Below, one piece after another: positions 1 to 6,956 of a DNA stretch of 30,821 bases (position 1 is the stretch's first letter; each line of letters opens with the position of its first letter). This stretch comes from a virus. A model generated the notes under the pieces. It made no database searches and had not been told where the DNA came from. It was given only the letters and a program-made list of their open reading frames with translations. The position numbers and the translations under genes are program-made. The stretch covers positions 1 to 30,821 of IMG/VR virus record IMGVR_UViG_3300030451_006693; one strand, 5' to 3'.

Positions 1-1
1 C

Positions 2-859
2 ATTGAAGATCTAAGAAGAGATGAACCTACTATTAGTACTACATGGGATTGGTTAGATGATAAACTTGATGGAGGTTTCTTAGAAAATGGTAGATCGTTA
101 TATGTTTTTGCTGGAGAAACTAATGTTGGTAAAAGTATCTTCTTAGGTAATATTGCAACTAATATTGCTAATCAGGGTAAGACTGTATTATTAGTAAGTC
201 TTGAAATGTCTGAAATGATGTATGCAAGAAGATTATCTTCTAGTATTGCTAAAATACCTATGAGAGATCTTAGAATGGATTGTGTAAGTTTAAAGACTCA
301 AATTGAAGAGCATAGTAAAGAAAATCCTGATAGTAAAATTATAATTAAAGAGTTTCCTCCTAGTACTATAACTCCTCAAAACTTGCAAGGTTATATAAGA
401 GAGTTAACTAATAAAGGTATAAAAATTGATGCTATTGTATTAGATTATCTTAACTTGTTAAAAAGTAGTGATGGTAATAATTCATATGAAAAGATAAAAA
501 TAGTAACTGAAGATATAAGAGCTTTAAGTTATGTTTTTGAATGTCCTATTATATCTGCTACTCAGTTGAATAGATCAGGGTATGATGAAGAGAACCCTGG
601 GTTAGATACTATATCAGAATCGATTGGTATGGCCGCTACTGCAGATTGTATTTTTAGTATATATCAAGATGATGAAGATAAAGAGTTAGGTGTTGTAAAA
701 ATGGGTATGATGAAAAATAGATTTGGAGCTAACTTTGGTACTACTGCTATGCGAATAGATTATAATACTTTAACGTTATCAGAAGATGATAATCTTAATA
801 ATGATAATGAAGGTGATCTTGGTAATTTATCAGAAACTCTTGGTATGTTGAGTAATTAA
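2..859 (+). CDS. 41: Replicative DNA helicase gp41 (DnaB-like), 5' end outside window
   Basis: This is the RecA-like motor domain of the phage replicative helicase, which unwinds the fork 5'-3' and partners with the gp61 primase. The frame is open from base 2, so the gene starts upstream of the window. The first in-window ATG that opens a long frame (206) is internal, because the Walker A motif GETNVGKS lies before it at 113-136. A Walker B-type strand (IVLDYLNLL) and a conserved ISATQLNR segment follow, as in DnaB/gp41 proteins. The C-terminus is an acidic, Asn/Asp-rich tail. The N-terminal domain is missing from the window, not from the gene. The next gene starts 17 nt downstream, so they are probably co-transcribed. 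The family call is firm; the gp41 name also rests on the T4-like context. Confidence 0.9.
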   Translation: MEDLRRDEPTISTTWDWLDDKLDGGFLENGRSLYVFAGETNVGKSIFLGNIATNIANQGKTVLLVSLEMSEMMYARRLSSSIAKIPMRDLRMDCVSLKTQIEEHSKENPDSKIIIKEFPPSTITPQNLQGYIRELTNKGIKIDAIVLDYLNLLKSSDGNNSYEKIKIVTEDIRALSYVFECPIISATQLNRSGYDEENPGLDTISESIGMAATADCIFSIYQDDEDKELGVVKMGMMKNRFGANFGTTAMRIDYNTLTLSEDDNLNNDNEGDLGNLSETLGMLSN

Positions 860-876
860 AAAGAGGAACTAAATAT

Positions 877-1758
877 ATGTCAATGGGTAAAATTCACATA
901 TTCACTGATGCTGATTTAGATGGTGCTGGTTGCATTTTTCTTTTAAAGAAAGTTTATAAAAACTTTACATATCAAGTTACCACAGAAAAAAAATTTAGAG
1001 AAGACTTTCTTAATTGGCAATTAAAAAATAAAATATCTGATTTTCATAAAGTTATTATATGTGATTTAAATTTAAAAGATAATATTGATATGGTTGACCG
1101 TGTTGGTATTGAAATATATGACCATCATTCTGAACATGTACAAAAAAATGATCAATATAATAAAGCAATAACTTACTTAGAAGAAGATGGTTCATGTACT
1201 ATGACGATTTATAAAGAGCATGAACCTGAACTTACTAATTATGAAAAATTATTAGTTAAATTAATTAATGATTATGATAGTTATACTTTAGAATATCCTT
1301 TTAGTAAACCGTTAGATAAAGTATTTTGGAGCTATACGGGTAATAGAGTTGAAAAGTTTTTAAATGATTTTGGAGAAGGATTTAAAGGCTTTAATCAATA
1401 TCATAAAAATATGTTATCTTCCTTGGAACGAAAAACTAATGAATTTATAGAAACTGAAACTTTCTATAAAGGTAACTTAAAGGTATCAGGACAAGATAGA
1501 AGTATAGTTAGTTGCTTTATAAAATTTAACCCTAACGAAATATCAGAAATATTATTAAAAAAATATAATTGTGATATTGCATTGCTTATTAATTTAAAAG
1601 GAAAATCAGTTTACTTTAGAAAAGCTAAAAAATGTAATGTTAATATGGCTAAACTTGCAGAAAAAATTTGCGACGGAGGAGGTCATGATGATGCTGCTGG
1701 AGGTACCCTTAATGACACTATAATTAATATTACAAAGCTTTTAAAGCCTATCAATTAA
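877..1758 (+). CDS. DHH/DHHA1-family phosphoesterase
   Basis: A 293-residue protein with the full DHH phosphoesterase layout. Motif I is DADLDG (Asp11, 13, 15). Motif II has Asp63 in VIICDLN, the DHH triad is residues 82-84 (YDHHSEH), and a motif IV-like NDYD lies near 131-134. The C-terminal DHHA1 signature GGGHDDAAGG is at 267-276. Known members are Mn-dependent phosphodiesterases: RecJ exonuclease, nanoRNases that clear 2-5 nt RNAs, pAp phosphatases and c-di-AMP hydrolases. The length fits the short nanoRNase/RecJ-core type rather than full RecJ. Substrate cannot be read from sequence. The position next to the helicase suggests nucleic-acid turnover; cyclic-nucleotide cleavage is an alternative. 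A GAGG ribosome site at 863-866 supports the start at 877. The TAA overlaps the next ATG (TAATG). Confidence 0.85.
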   Translation: MSMGKIHIFTDADLDGAGCIFLLKKVYKNFTYQVTTEKKFREDFLNWQLKNKISDFHKVIICDLNLKDNIDMVDRVGIEIYDHHSEHVQKNDQYNKAITYLEEDGSCTMTIYKEHEPELTNYEKLLVKLINDYDSYTLEYPFSKPLDKVFWSYTGNRVEKFLNDFGEGFKGFNQYHKNMLSSLERKTNEFIETETFYKGNLKVSGQDRSIVSCFIKFNPNEISEILLKKYNCDIALLINLKGKSVYFRKAKKCNVNMAKLAEKICDGGGHDDAAGGTLNDTIINITKLLKPIN

Positions 1759-2039
1759 TGAAACAAAATATACCATTTGATGAGATGCAGGATATAGAGT
1801 TTAATAAATCTTTCTATTCATTTTGTACATATGTAACTTTGGTATATGATAAGAAAATGAATTTTGCTACAGTATTTTTAAAAATACTAGAAAACAAAAC
1901 TTTAAGAGATATGTTTGTTAGCATTATAGATGAAGATAATGAATTTGGAGCTATTCAAAAATTTATTCATACTGAACCTTCAATATGTAAAAGTAAGTAT
2001 GTTACAAAGTTTTTAAATAAATTCAAAGGATTAAAATGA
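1758..2039 (+). CDS. Hypothetical protein, 93 aa
   Basis: I do not recognise this small protein. It is mixed in charge with two aromatic stretches near the N-terminus (YSFCTYVTLVY) and a Lys-rich C-terminus, and has no signal peptide or clear motif. Its ATG overlaps the stop of the DHH gene by one base, and its end overlaps the start of the halogenase by four (ATGA). It is therefore translated as part of that operon and is probably a real gene. Tight coupling to the halogenase makes a partner role possible, but this is only a guess from position. Confidence 0.6.
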   Translation: MKQNIPFDEMQDIEFNKSFYSFCTYVTLVYDKKMNFATVFLKILENKTLRDMFVSIIDEDNEFGAIQKFIHTEPSICKSKYVTKFLNKFKGLK

Positions 2040-3442
2040 ACAAACCTAACAGCGTAACCATTGTAGGTGGTGGATCAAGCGCATGGTTAACCGCTGCATA
2101 TTTAAAACATAATACTAATTATAGTATAACTGTAATTGATAAAGAAGATGGTAAATCAATAGGAGTAGGGGAAGCTACTACTAGAGGGTTTATTGATTTT
2201 TTAAATGAATGCGGCTTTGAAAAATCGCAATGGTTTAAAGAAATAGAAGCTACATATAAATCTGGAATATATTTTCCAAACTTTGGTAAAAATAAAGATG
2301 TATGGCATCCTTTTCTTATATCTTTACCTAATGAAAATTACAGTTCAAATTTATATGAAGCTTTAACTTATAATAAAGATAGAATTTTTAAAGACTTACC
2401 ATTTCAAGATATTAGTTTAAGAAATGAAGTAAATTTTTCTAGTCTTGAACATTATGCATATCATATTGATTGTACTAAATTAGTTAATTTTATAAAAAAT
2501 AAAATAGATATTAACTTTATAAATTCAGAAGTTGTTAATATAGATTACAATGAATCAAAGATAGAAAAATTAAAATTAAAAAATGGTGAATATATTAAAA
2601 GTGATTTATTTATTGACTGTACAGGTTTCAAACAAATTTTAGGTAACAATGAAGGTAGGGTAAATACCACAAACAGATTATTTTGTGATACTGCAATTGC
2701 TGGTCATGTAGAATATAATGATAAAGAAAAAGAATTTAAACCATATGTTACCAGCAGTGCTGTTGATCACGGGTGGATATGGAATATACCTATACAAACA
2801 AGAATGGGTTCAGGGTTAGTTTTTAATAGAACTATAACTTCAATTGAAACAGCTAAAAAATACCTAATAGATTATTACCCTGATAATAAAGTTACAAATC
2901 TAAAAGTTATCGATTGGACCCCTTACTATTTAAAAAATCAATGGAAAGATAATATAGTAAATATTGGGTTAAGTTCCGGATTTGTTGAGCCGTTAGAAAG
3001 TACTGGATTAATGATTATAATGGAAAGTATAAAATTATTAGTTAAAAATTTAGAAAACGGTTCAGTTGAAAAATATAATAATCAAATGGTAGATAATTAT
3101 GAAGACGTCATAGATTTTATTAATATGCATTATCAATATTGTAATATAATTAGTGACTTTTGGAATTACGTTAGAGGTAATATAGTTAGTTCAAGTAAGT
3201 TAGAACATTATAAAAATATTTTAAAACATGGCATAAAAATTGACGACTCAATAGGTGATAACATATTTGATAATGGTAGTTGGATTTGCTGGATGTTGCA
3301 GTGTGAAGATATTATAATAGAAAATAAAAATATAGATAAAGATATATCTGTAAAAATATTAGATGAATATAATAAAACATATTGCAATAGAAAGACTATT
3401 TTAAAACATACAGATTACGTTTTAAAAACTAATTACTCATGA
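2036..3442 (+). CDS. Flavin-dependent halogenase (tryptophan halogenase family)
   Basis: A 468-residue FAD-dependent halogenase. The N-terminal dinucleotide fold has GGGSSAW (residues 11-17; family form GGGxxGW) followed by GVGEATTRGF (43-52). The hallmark WxWxIP is present as WIWNIP (247-252). By alignment from memory with PrnA/RebH, Lys75 (in TYKSGIYF) matches the catalytic lysine that guides hypohalous acid. The Glu-Ser pair in FVEPLESTG (Glu321, Ser322) matches the conserved active-site pair. All key residues look intact, so the enzyme is predicted to be active with reduced FAD and halide. The substrate is unknown and need not be tryptophan. A halogenase of this family from a marine cyanophage (VirX1) has been characterised, so viral members exist. 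It lies between small unknown genes within the replication region, overlapping both neighbours by 4 nt. No flavin reductase is visible; the host would have to supply reduced flavin. Confidence 0.88.
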   Translation: MNKPNSVTIVGGGSSAWLTAAYLKHNTNYSITVIDKEDGKSIGVGEATTRGFIDFLNECGFEKSQWFKEIEATYKSGIYFPNFGKNKDVWHPFLISLPNENYSSNLYEALTYNKDRIFKDLPFQDISLRNEVNFSSLEHYAYHIDCTKLVNFIKNKIDINFINSEVVNIDYNESKIEKLKLKNGEYIKSDLFIDCTGFKQILGNNEGRVNTTNRLFCDTAIAGHVEYNDKEKEFKPYVTSSAVDHGWIWNIPIQTRMGSGLVFNRTITSIETAKKYLIDYYPDNKVTNLKVIDWTPYYLKNQWKDNIVNIGLSSGFVEPLESTGLMIIMESIKLLVKNLENGSVEKYNNQMVDNYEDVIDFINMHYQYCNIISDFWNYVRGNIVSSSKLEHYKNILKHGIKIDDSIGDNIFDNGSWICWMLQCEDIIIENKNIDKDISVKILDEYNKTYCNRKTILKHTDYVLKTNYS

Positions 3443-4056
3443 CTAGTAAAGAAAAATTAATTTATAATACCTATCTTAGTACCAATAAACGTATTAATAA
3501 TAAACCTTATAAATTCCGTAAAAACTTTGATAACTTTGAAGATGAAAAATATATTTATGTTAACAGATTATCAAGCTTTTTTAAAAAATTTGAAAATATT
3601 GACATGTATGAATTTTTTGAAGCTCCATATTTTGTGTATGGGGAGAAATATTTTGATTTAAAATTTTACTGCACTCAAAAAGCTATAAAATCATATTCTA
3701 TGTATCATGATAGGTTCTTGCTTAATAATCCTGATAGTGAACAAACTATATATAAATTGAAAAATAGTTTAAAATTTATTCAAGATTACTGTAAGGATAA
3801 AAATTTAGAAATAAAAGACTATATAACGTTTAAGGAACAGACGTATAATGTATTCTTAAAGCATTTAAAAGAAAGACGAATTAATTTTTTTATATTATTT
3901 TGTTTTCCTTTTGAAAAAGAAATTAAAGGTATGGATAAAGAAACTAGATCAATGTTTAATGAAAATTTAAATAATGTAAATTATCTAAGAACTAAACTCT
4001 ATACTAGTAATAAGTGTAAATTAATTATAAATCATATAAAAAATAAGTTGAAATAA
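3439..4056 (+). CDS. Hypothetical protein, 205 aa
   Basis: I do not recognise this protein with confidence. It is rich in Tyr, Phe and Lys and appears mostly alpha-helical, with an aromatic block around residues 60-80 (EFFEAPYFVYGEKYFDL). It has no Cys pairs, signal peptide or membrane segment. It overlaps the halogenase stop by four bases and sits directly upstream of gene 32. In T4 that slot is held by the helicase loader gp59 (about 217 residues), so a very diverged gp59 analogue is possible. I could not match gp59 motifs, and position and similar length are the only support. Confidence 0.55.
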   Translation: MTSKEKLIYNTYLSTNKRINNKPYKFRKNFDNFEDEKYIYVNRLSSFFKKFENIDMYEFFEAPYFVYGEKYFDLKFYCTQKAIKSYSMYHDRFLLNNPDSEQTIYKLKNSLKFIQDYCKDKNLEIKDYITFKEQTYNVFLKHLKERRINFFILFCFPFEKEIKGMDKETRSMFNENLNNVNYLRTKLYTSNKCKLIINHIKNKLK

Positions 4057-4075
4057 TAAAAGTGGAGTATATAAT
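4048..4075 (+). promoter_or_regulatory. Sigma70-type promoter for gene 32, predicted leaderless
   Basis: TTGAAA at 4048-4053, a 16 nt spacer, and a perfect TATAAT at 4070-4075. Only six bases (AGGCGT) separate the -10 from the gp32 ATG at 4082. With the usual -10 to start distance, transcription would begin at or next to the A of the start codon. A GGAG at 4064-4067 is inside the promoter and 14 nt from the ATG, which is too far to be a good ribosome site. Confidence 0.7.
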
Positions 4076-4081
4076 AGGCGT

Positions 4082-4936
4082 ATGAGTATAACGAGTTCAA
4101 TGTTTGATAGTATTAAGTCCGCATTAGCGGCAGATGACAAAGGTAATAAAAGTGGTTTTAGTGATATACTAAAAACCGAGCCGGGTAATACATATACGGT
4201 TCGTTTATTACCTTTTGGTAAAGACCCGAAAAAAACGTTCTTTCATTATTACCAGCATGGCTGGAATAGTTTTGCTACTGGTCAATATACTAGTGCAATC
4301 TCTTTGCAAACTTTCGGTGAAAGAGATCCTATTGCTGAAGAAAGATATAAAATCTTACGTACTGGCTCTGATGAAGAGAAGGATAAAGCTAAAGCTATTG
4401 TAAGATCTGAAAAATGGTTAGTTAACGTTTATGTTGTTAATGACCCTGTAAATCCTGAGAATAATGGTAAGGTAAAAATCTTACGTTATGGTAAGCAGAT
4501 TCATAATATTATTGTTGATGCGATTGAAGGTGAAGATTCTGGTGATTTAGGTCCTCGTATTTTTGATCTTGGTCCGAATGGTGTTAACTTTAGAGTTAAA
4601 GTAGAAAAGCAAGGTGACTTTCCTACTTATGTATCGTCTAAGTTTGCTATGCCGAGTGCAATTGAAGGTTTAGATGAAGATGGTCATAAAGATGTTTATG
4701 ATGGTGTGCATGACTTATCTGAAATCTTTGCTGTAAAGAGTTATGATGAGTTAAAAGATATGATGAATGAGCATTATCATTGTGGTGAGAATGTAGCTAC
4801 TCAAGCTGCAGCGGTTAGTACGCCTGTTACTGAAGTAACTAACGTTACTGAGACGGTTGTTGAAGAAAAGAAAGAAGAAAAGAAGCAAGAAGAAGATGAA
4901 GTATTGAAAGATCTTCTTGATGGTATAGATATCTAA
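4082..4936 (+). CDS. 32: Single-stranded DNA-binding protein gp32
   Basis: A 284-residue gp32-type SSB that coats ssDNA and organises replication and recombination. The core matches T4 gp32 as I recall it: the histidine of the NHGF-type segment is kept (QHGW, His59), followed by a VVNDPVNPENNGKV stretch close to T4's DPAAPENEGKV and a DLSEI near the end of the core. The C-terminus is a charged linker ending in the acidic DEVLKDLLDGIDI, like T4's DLDDLLNDL protein-interaction tail. The zinc-binding cysteines of T4 (77, 87, 90) are absent. The matching stretch reads FGERDPIAEE and the core has no Cys, so zinc is not expected to be bound. It has its own strong promoter and ends one base before the next gene. 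The identification is strong. Confidence 0.92.
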   Translation: MSITSSMFDSIKSALAADDKGNKSGFSDILKTEPGNTYTVRLLPFGKDPKKTFFHYYQHGWNSFATGQYTSAISLQTFGERDPIAEERYKILRTGSDEEKDKAKAIVRSEKWLVNVYVVNDPVNPENNGKVKILRYGKQIHNIIVDAIEGEDSGDLGPRIFDLGPNGVNFRVKVEKQGDFPTYVSSKFAMPSAIEGLDEDGHKDVYDGVHDLSEIFAVKSYDELKDMMNEHYHCGENVATQAAAVSTPVTEVTNVTETVVEEKKEEKKQEEDEVLKDLLDGIDI

Positions 4937-4937
4937 A

Positions 4938-5486
4938 ATGGATGATAATCAACCAGAAATGATACCTATGCCGGGTCCGGTAGAACAAGACCCTAGGGGT
5001 GCTCCTCCTGCAAGTTTTACTAAGGAGGTAACTCCTCAGGAGGAAGCAAACCTATTGATGGGGTTAATGGGATCAACATACGGTGAACTCAAAAAGTTGG
5101 ACGGCTCTCTAATTGGAGGGTCGTCCAACCAATTCCGTAGTGAACAAATGAAGCAGACCATAACTAATAATTTAAATCAAATACAGCAAAGGACTGCTCC
5201 CACCCCTCCTCCGAATATTCCTGTTGATAATACAAGTGTTCAACCTCAACCCCCTCAACCACCAACACCGCCTCCCCCTCCTACTGAGCCTGTCGTGCAA
5301 CCCATACAAGATGATAGTCAATTGACTTTTAATTTTGATGTAACTGAAAAAGATATACTATTTGATAAAATAGAAAAACTTACAGCAAAGGTTAATAGTT
5401 TGGGTCATAGATTAGATCAAATATTTGAAATAGTTAATAAACCTAAAACTCCAAAAAAAAAGTCTGTTAAGAAAGAGGAAGTCTAA
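4938..5486 (+). CDS. Proline-rich hypothetical protein downstream of gp32
   Basis: An unrecognised 182-residue protein with three parts. Residues 1-60 are Gly/Pro/Asp-rich with a GLMGSTYGELKKLDGS stretch. A central linker (about 88-118) is nearly all Pro, Gln and Thr. The C-terminal segment (about 125-168) has heptad spacing suited to a coiled coil, then a Lys-rich tail. The gene starts one base after the gp32 stop, so it shares that transcript. Its first 370 nt are clearly more G+C-rich than the surroundings and contain two internal Shine-Dalgarno-like runs and a 15 bp hairpin, listed separately. A scaffold or adaptor for the gp32 complex is a possible role from position; a virion role is equally open. 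Confidence 0.65.
   Translation: MDDNQPEMIPMPGPVEQDPRGAPPASFTKEVTPQEEANLLMGLMGSTYGELKKLDGSLIGGSSNQFRSEQMKQTITNNLNQIQQRTAPTPPPNIPVDNTSVQPQPPQPPTPPPPPTEPVVQPIQDDSQLTFNFDVTEKDILFDKIEKLTAKVNSLGHRLDQIFEIVNKPKTPKKKSVKKEEV
5022..5043 (+). promoter_or_regulatory. Internal Shine-Dalgarno-like sites inside the proline-rich gene
   Basis: AAGGAGGT at 5022-5029 is a perfect complement to the usual 16S rRNA 3' end, and AGGAGG follows at 5038-5043. The second lies 14 nt before an in-frame ATG at 5058 (Met41), with another Met at 44. An internal start giving a protein of about 142 residues is possible but the spacing is long. CTCCT between the two sites can pair with either, so the sites could be masked. Few genes in this window have SDs this strong. 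Confidence 0.3.
5096..5129 (+). other. Strong 15 bp hairpin within a coding region
   Basis: Left arm 5096-5110 (GTTGGACGGCTCTCT) pairs with right arm 5115-5129 (GGAGGGTCGTCCAAC) across an AATT loop. Twelve pairs are Watson-Crick and three are G-U in RNA; the outer eight (GTTGGACG/CGTCCAAC) are perfect. No T-run follows, so it is not a standard intrinsic terminator. It lies about 160 nt into the gene after gp32. It could be an RNA processing or stability element, a binding site for a regulatory protein, or a translational pause. Confidence 0.6.
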
Positions 5487-5503
5487 TATAATAGATAGTA
5501 TAT

Positions 5504-6241
5504 ATGGCTTATTTAAAAATAAAAAATAAAAAAGACTTCATTGGTAACTTTTTATCTCCTATATCTAACTTAAATGATTCTTGTATCTTAAAAATAAAAG
5601 ATAATAGATTGGTTAGTATATTAGCTTCAAGTGATGCTACTATAGTTTGTAAAGCTGATGTAGAAGTTGAATCCGATGTAAGTGGTGATGTTAATCTTAA
5701 TATACCTGATCTTAAAAAATTAGTTAGGGTATTAGAAATTCTTAATATTGAAGATGTAGAATTAAAATTGAATAATAATAATTTATCATTCAATAATAAT
5801 GAATATAAATTTAAGTATCATTTATTAGATGATGGTATAATAAAGCAACCTCAGATTAATATTGAAAAGGTAAATGAATTAGAATTTGATACTGAATTCG
5901 AAATAAAAGAAAGTAGTTTTTCTACTCTATTTAAAGGTAGTAGTTTTGCAACTGAAACTTCTAAATTATATTTCTTTGAAGAAGATGGTAAGATATATGG
6001 AGAGTTAGGTGATAAGACAAGACATAATACTGATAACTTCGTTTGCTGTTTAGCAGAAGAGTTTATCGGCAATACTTTAACTAAACCTATACCAGTTAAT
6101 TTTGATTCATTTAGATTATTAAGCTTTGGTGGTAGTAATAAAATAAGCTTTAAAATTAATAATAAGATGGGCGTTATGACTTGTTCCTTTACTAAAGGTA
6201 ATGTTGATTTGATTTATATTGTATCAGCATTAATTAATTAA
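5504..6241 (+). CDS. 45: Sliding clamp gp45 (DNA polymerase processivity factor)
   Basis: A 245-residue protein of the length and strand pattern of the T4 gp45 clamp (228 residues in T4), a PCNA-like ring loaded by gp44/gp62. In T4 the clamp also activates late transcription. Recognisable features are the N-terminal LKIKNKKDFIGNFLSPISNL segment, ILASSDATIVCKA, the LNIPDLKKLVRVL helix, and a C-terminal PVNFDSFRLLSFGGSNKI stretch ahead of the last beta strands. No single catalytic motif exists in this family, so the call rests on overall resemblance and on the gene lying near gp32. A TATAAT at 5487-5492 could start a short transcript, but its -35 is poor; read-through from the gp32 promoter is likely. 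The next gene begins 1 nt after the stop. Confidence 0.82.
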   Translation: MAYLKIKNKKDFIGNFLSPISNLNDSCILKIKDNRLVSILASSDATIVCKADVEVESDVSGDVNLNIPDLKKLVRVLEILNIEDVELKLNNNNLSFNNNEYKFKYHLLDDGIIKQPQINIEKVNELEFDTEFEIKESSFSTLFKGSSFATETSKLYFFEEDGKIYGELGDKTRHNTDNFVCCLAEEFIGNTLTKPIPVNFDSFRLLSFGGSNKISFKINNKMGVMTCSFTKGNVDLIYIVSALIN

Positions 6242-6242
6242 T

Positions 6243-6608
6243 ATGGTAGATAAAAAAGGTAAATTAAAGTCTAAACCTGTTAGTAATAAACTAAAAACTG
6301 CAGGTTATTTTATTAAACGTCTTAAAGATAACGGTTTTGTAGTTCTAAAAATGTTTAATGCATATTCTGAAGCAGATCCAAGAAGATGGACAGTGTTAGT
6401 GGATCCAGGAGTATCGTCAGTTTATATAAGTTGTTTACAAAATAAAGAAGATTTTAATGAATTTATGTTTGAGTTTAGCGACGGGGGCAATAACTTTCAT
6501 CACGGCTTTTATTTAAAGACTGATAGTATTGAAGTAATCATTAATGAATTATTGAAAAAAGGTATTAATAATGACCCGAAACAAAGCCCTTTCGGATCTA
6601 TTAAATAA
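6243..6608 (+). CDS. Conserved hypothetical protein, 121 aa
   Basis: Function not recognised. A basic N-terminus (residues 1-30) leads into a compact alpha/beta domain with DPRRWTVLVDPGVSSVYISC (about 45-64) and a FEFSDGGNNFHHGF segment (about 77-90), ending in a helix. The strong DPRRWT and DGG signatures look like those of small uncharacterised proteins I associate with marine T4-like phages, but I cannot name a family. It starts one base after the gp45 stop and is followed 5 nt later by another small gene, so it belongs to the clamp operon. A replication-associated role is an inference from that. Confidence 0.6.
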   Translation: MVDKKGKLKSKPVSNKLKTAGYFIKRLKDNGFVVLKMFNAYSEADPRRWTVLVDPGVSSVYISCLQNKEDFNEFMFEFSDGGNNFHHGFYLKTDSIEVIINELLKKGINNDPKQSPFGSIK

Positions 6609-6613
6609 TTAAA

Positions 6614-6955
6614 ATGAAAGATGAATCTAACGAAGATGAATCAAGCAAGAAGCCTGAATCTCTATCAGCTAATAACGATACGGAAAAATACCTTACAGAT
6701 GCAGATCTAGAATCTCTAATTAGAGAATCATTAAAACATACACTAAATGTTAATAAAGTAGTTAGAAGAAAAAAAGCAACTGAAAAAGCATTAGTTAATG
6801 TATTATCTGAATTTATGGATGCTTTTATTTTATTAGGTTATGATACTAAAAATAAAGCTATCGAACCTATATTTTTTGCTAAAAATGATATGCAAGCAGA
6901 TGCATTAGCACATTATATGCAAAGTTATTTTATATCATGTATGCGTGACAAGTAA
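6614..6955 (+). CDS. Conserved hypothetical protein, 113 aa
   Basis: Function not recognised. The first 30 residues are acidic, Ser- and Glu-rich and probably disordered. The rest is helical, with a basic patch (VVRRKKATEK, about 49-58) followed by ALVNVLSEFMDAFILLGYD and a C-terminal ADALAHYMQSYF helix. It is last in the gp45 operon, just before a new promoter. The T4 late co-activator gp33 is a similar size, but I see no match to its hydrophobic clamp-binding C-terminus, so I do not assign it. Confidence 0.55.
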   Translation: MKDESNEDESSKKPESLSANNDTEKYLTDADLESLIRESLKHTLNVNKVVRRKKATEKALVNVLSEFMDAFILLGYDTKNKAIEPIFFAKNDMQADALAHYMQSYFISCMRDK

Positions 6956-6956
6956 C

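Noticed and set aside
206-859. A separate 217-residue protein starting at 206
   Set aside because: The frame is open back to base 2 and includes the Walker A motif at 113-136, so this is the C-terminal part of a truncated helicase gene.
2036-3442. Naming the halogenase a tryptophan 7-halogenase (PrnA)
   Set aside because: The family motifs are clear but the substrate pocket cannot be read by eye, and viral relatives act on other substrates.
3439-4056. Helicase loader gp59 for the 205-residue gene before gp32
   Set aside because: Position and length fit T4, but I could not match gp59 sequence features. It is left as hypothetical.
5465-5492. Promoter for gp45 using TATAAT at 5487-5492
   Set aside because: The -10 is perfect, but the -35 slot (TGTTAA at 16 nt) is poor and the ATG is 11 nt away, unlike the other early promoters. 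It may be real but weak, so it is not listed as a feature.
5509-6072. Open frames on the - strand within the gp45 gene
   Set aside because: They are antisense shadows of a convincing gene, with no promoter, ribosome site or family signal.
6614-6955. Late co-activator gp33 for the 113-residue gene
   Set aside because: Only the size agrees. The hydrophobic acidic C-terminus by which gp33 binds the clamp is absent.
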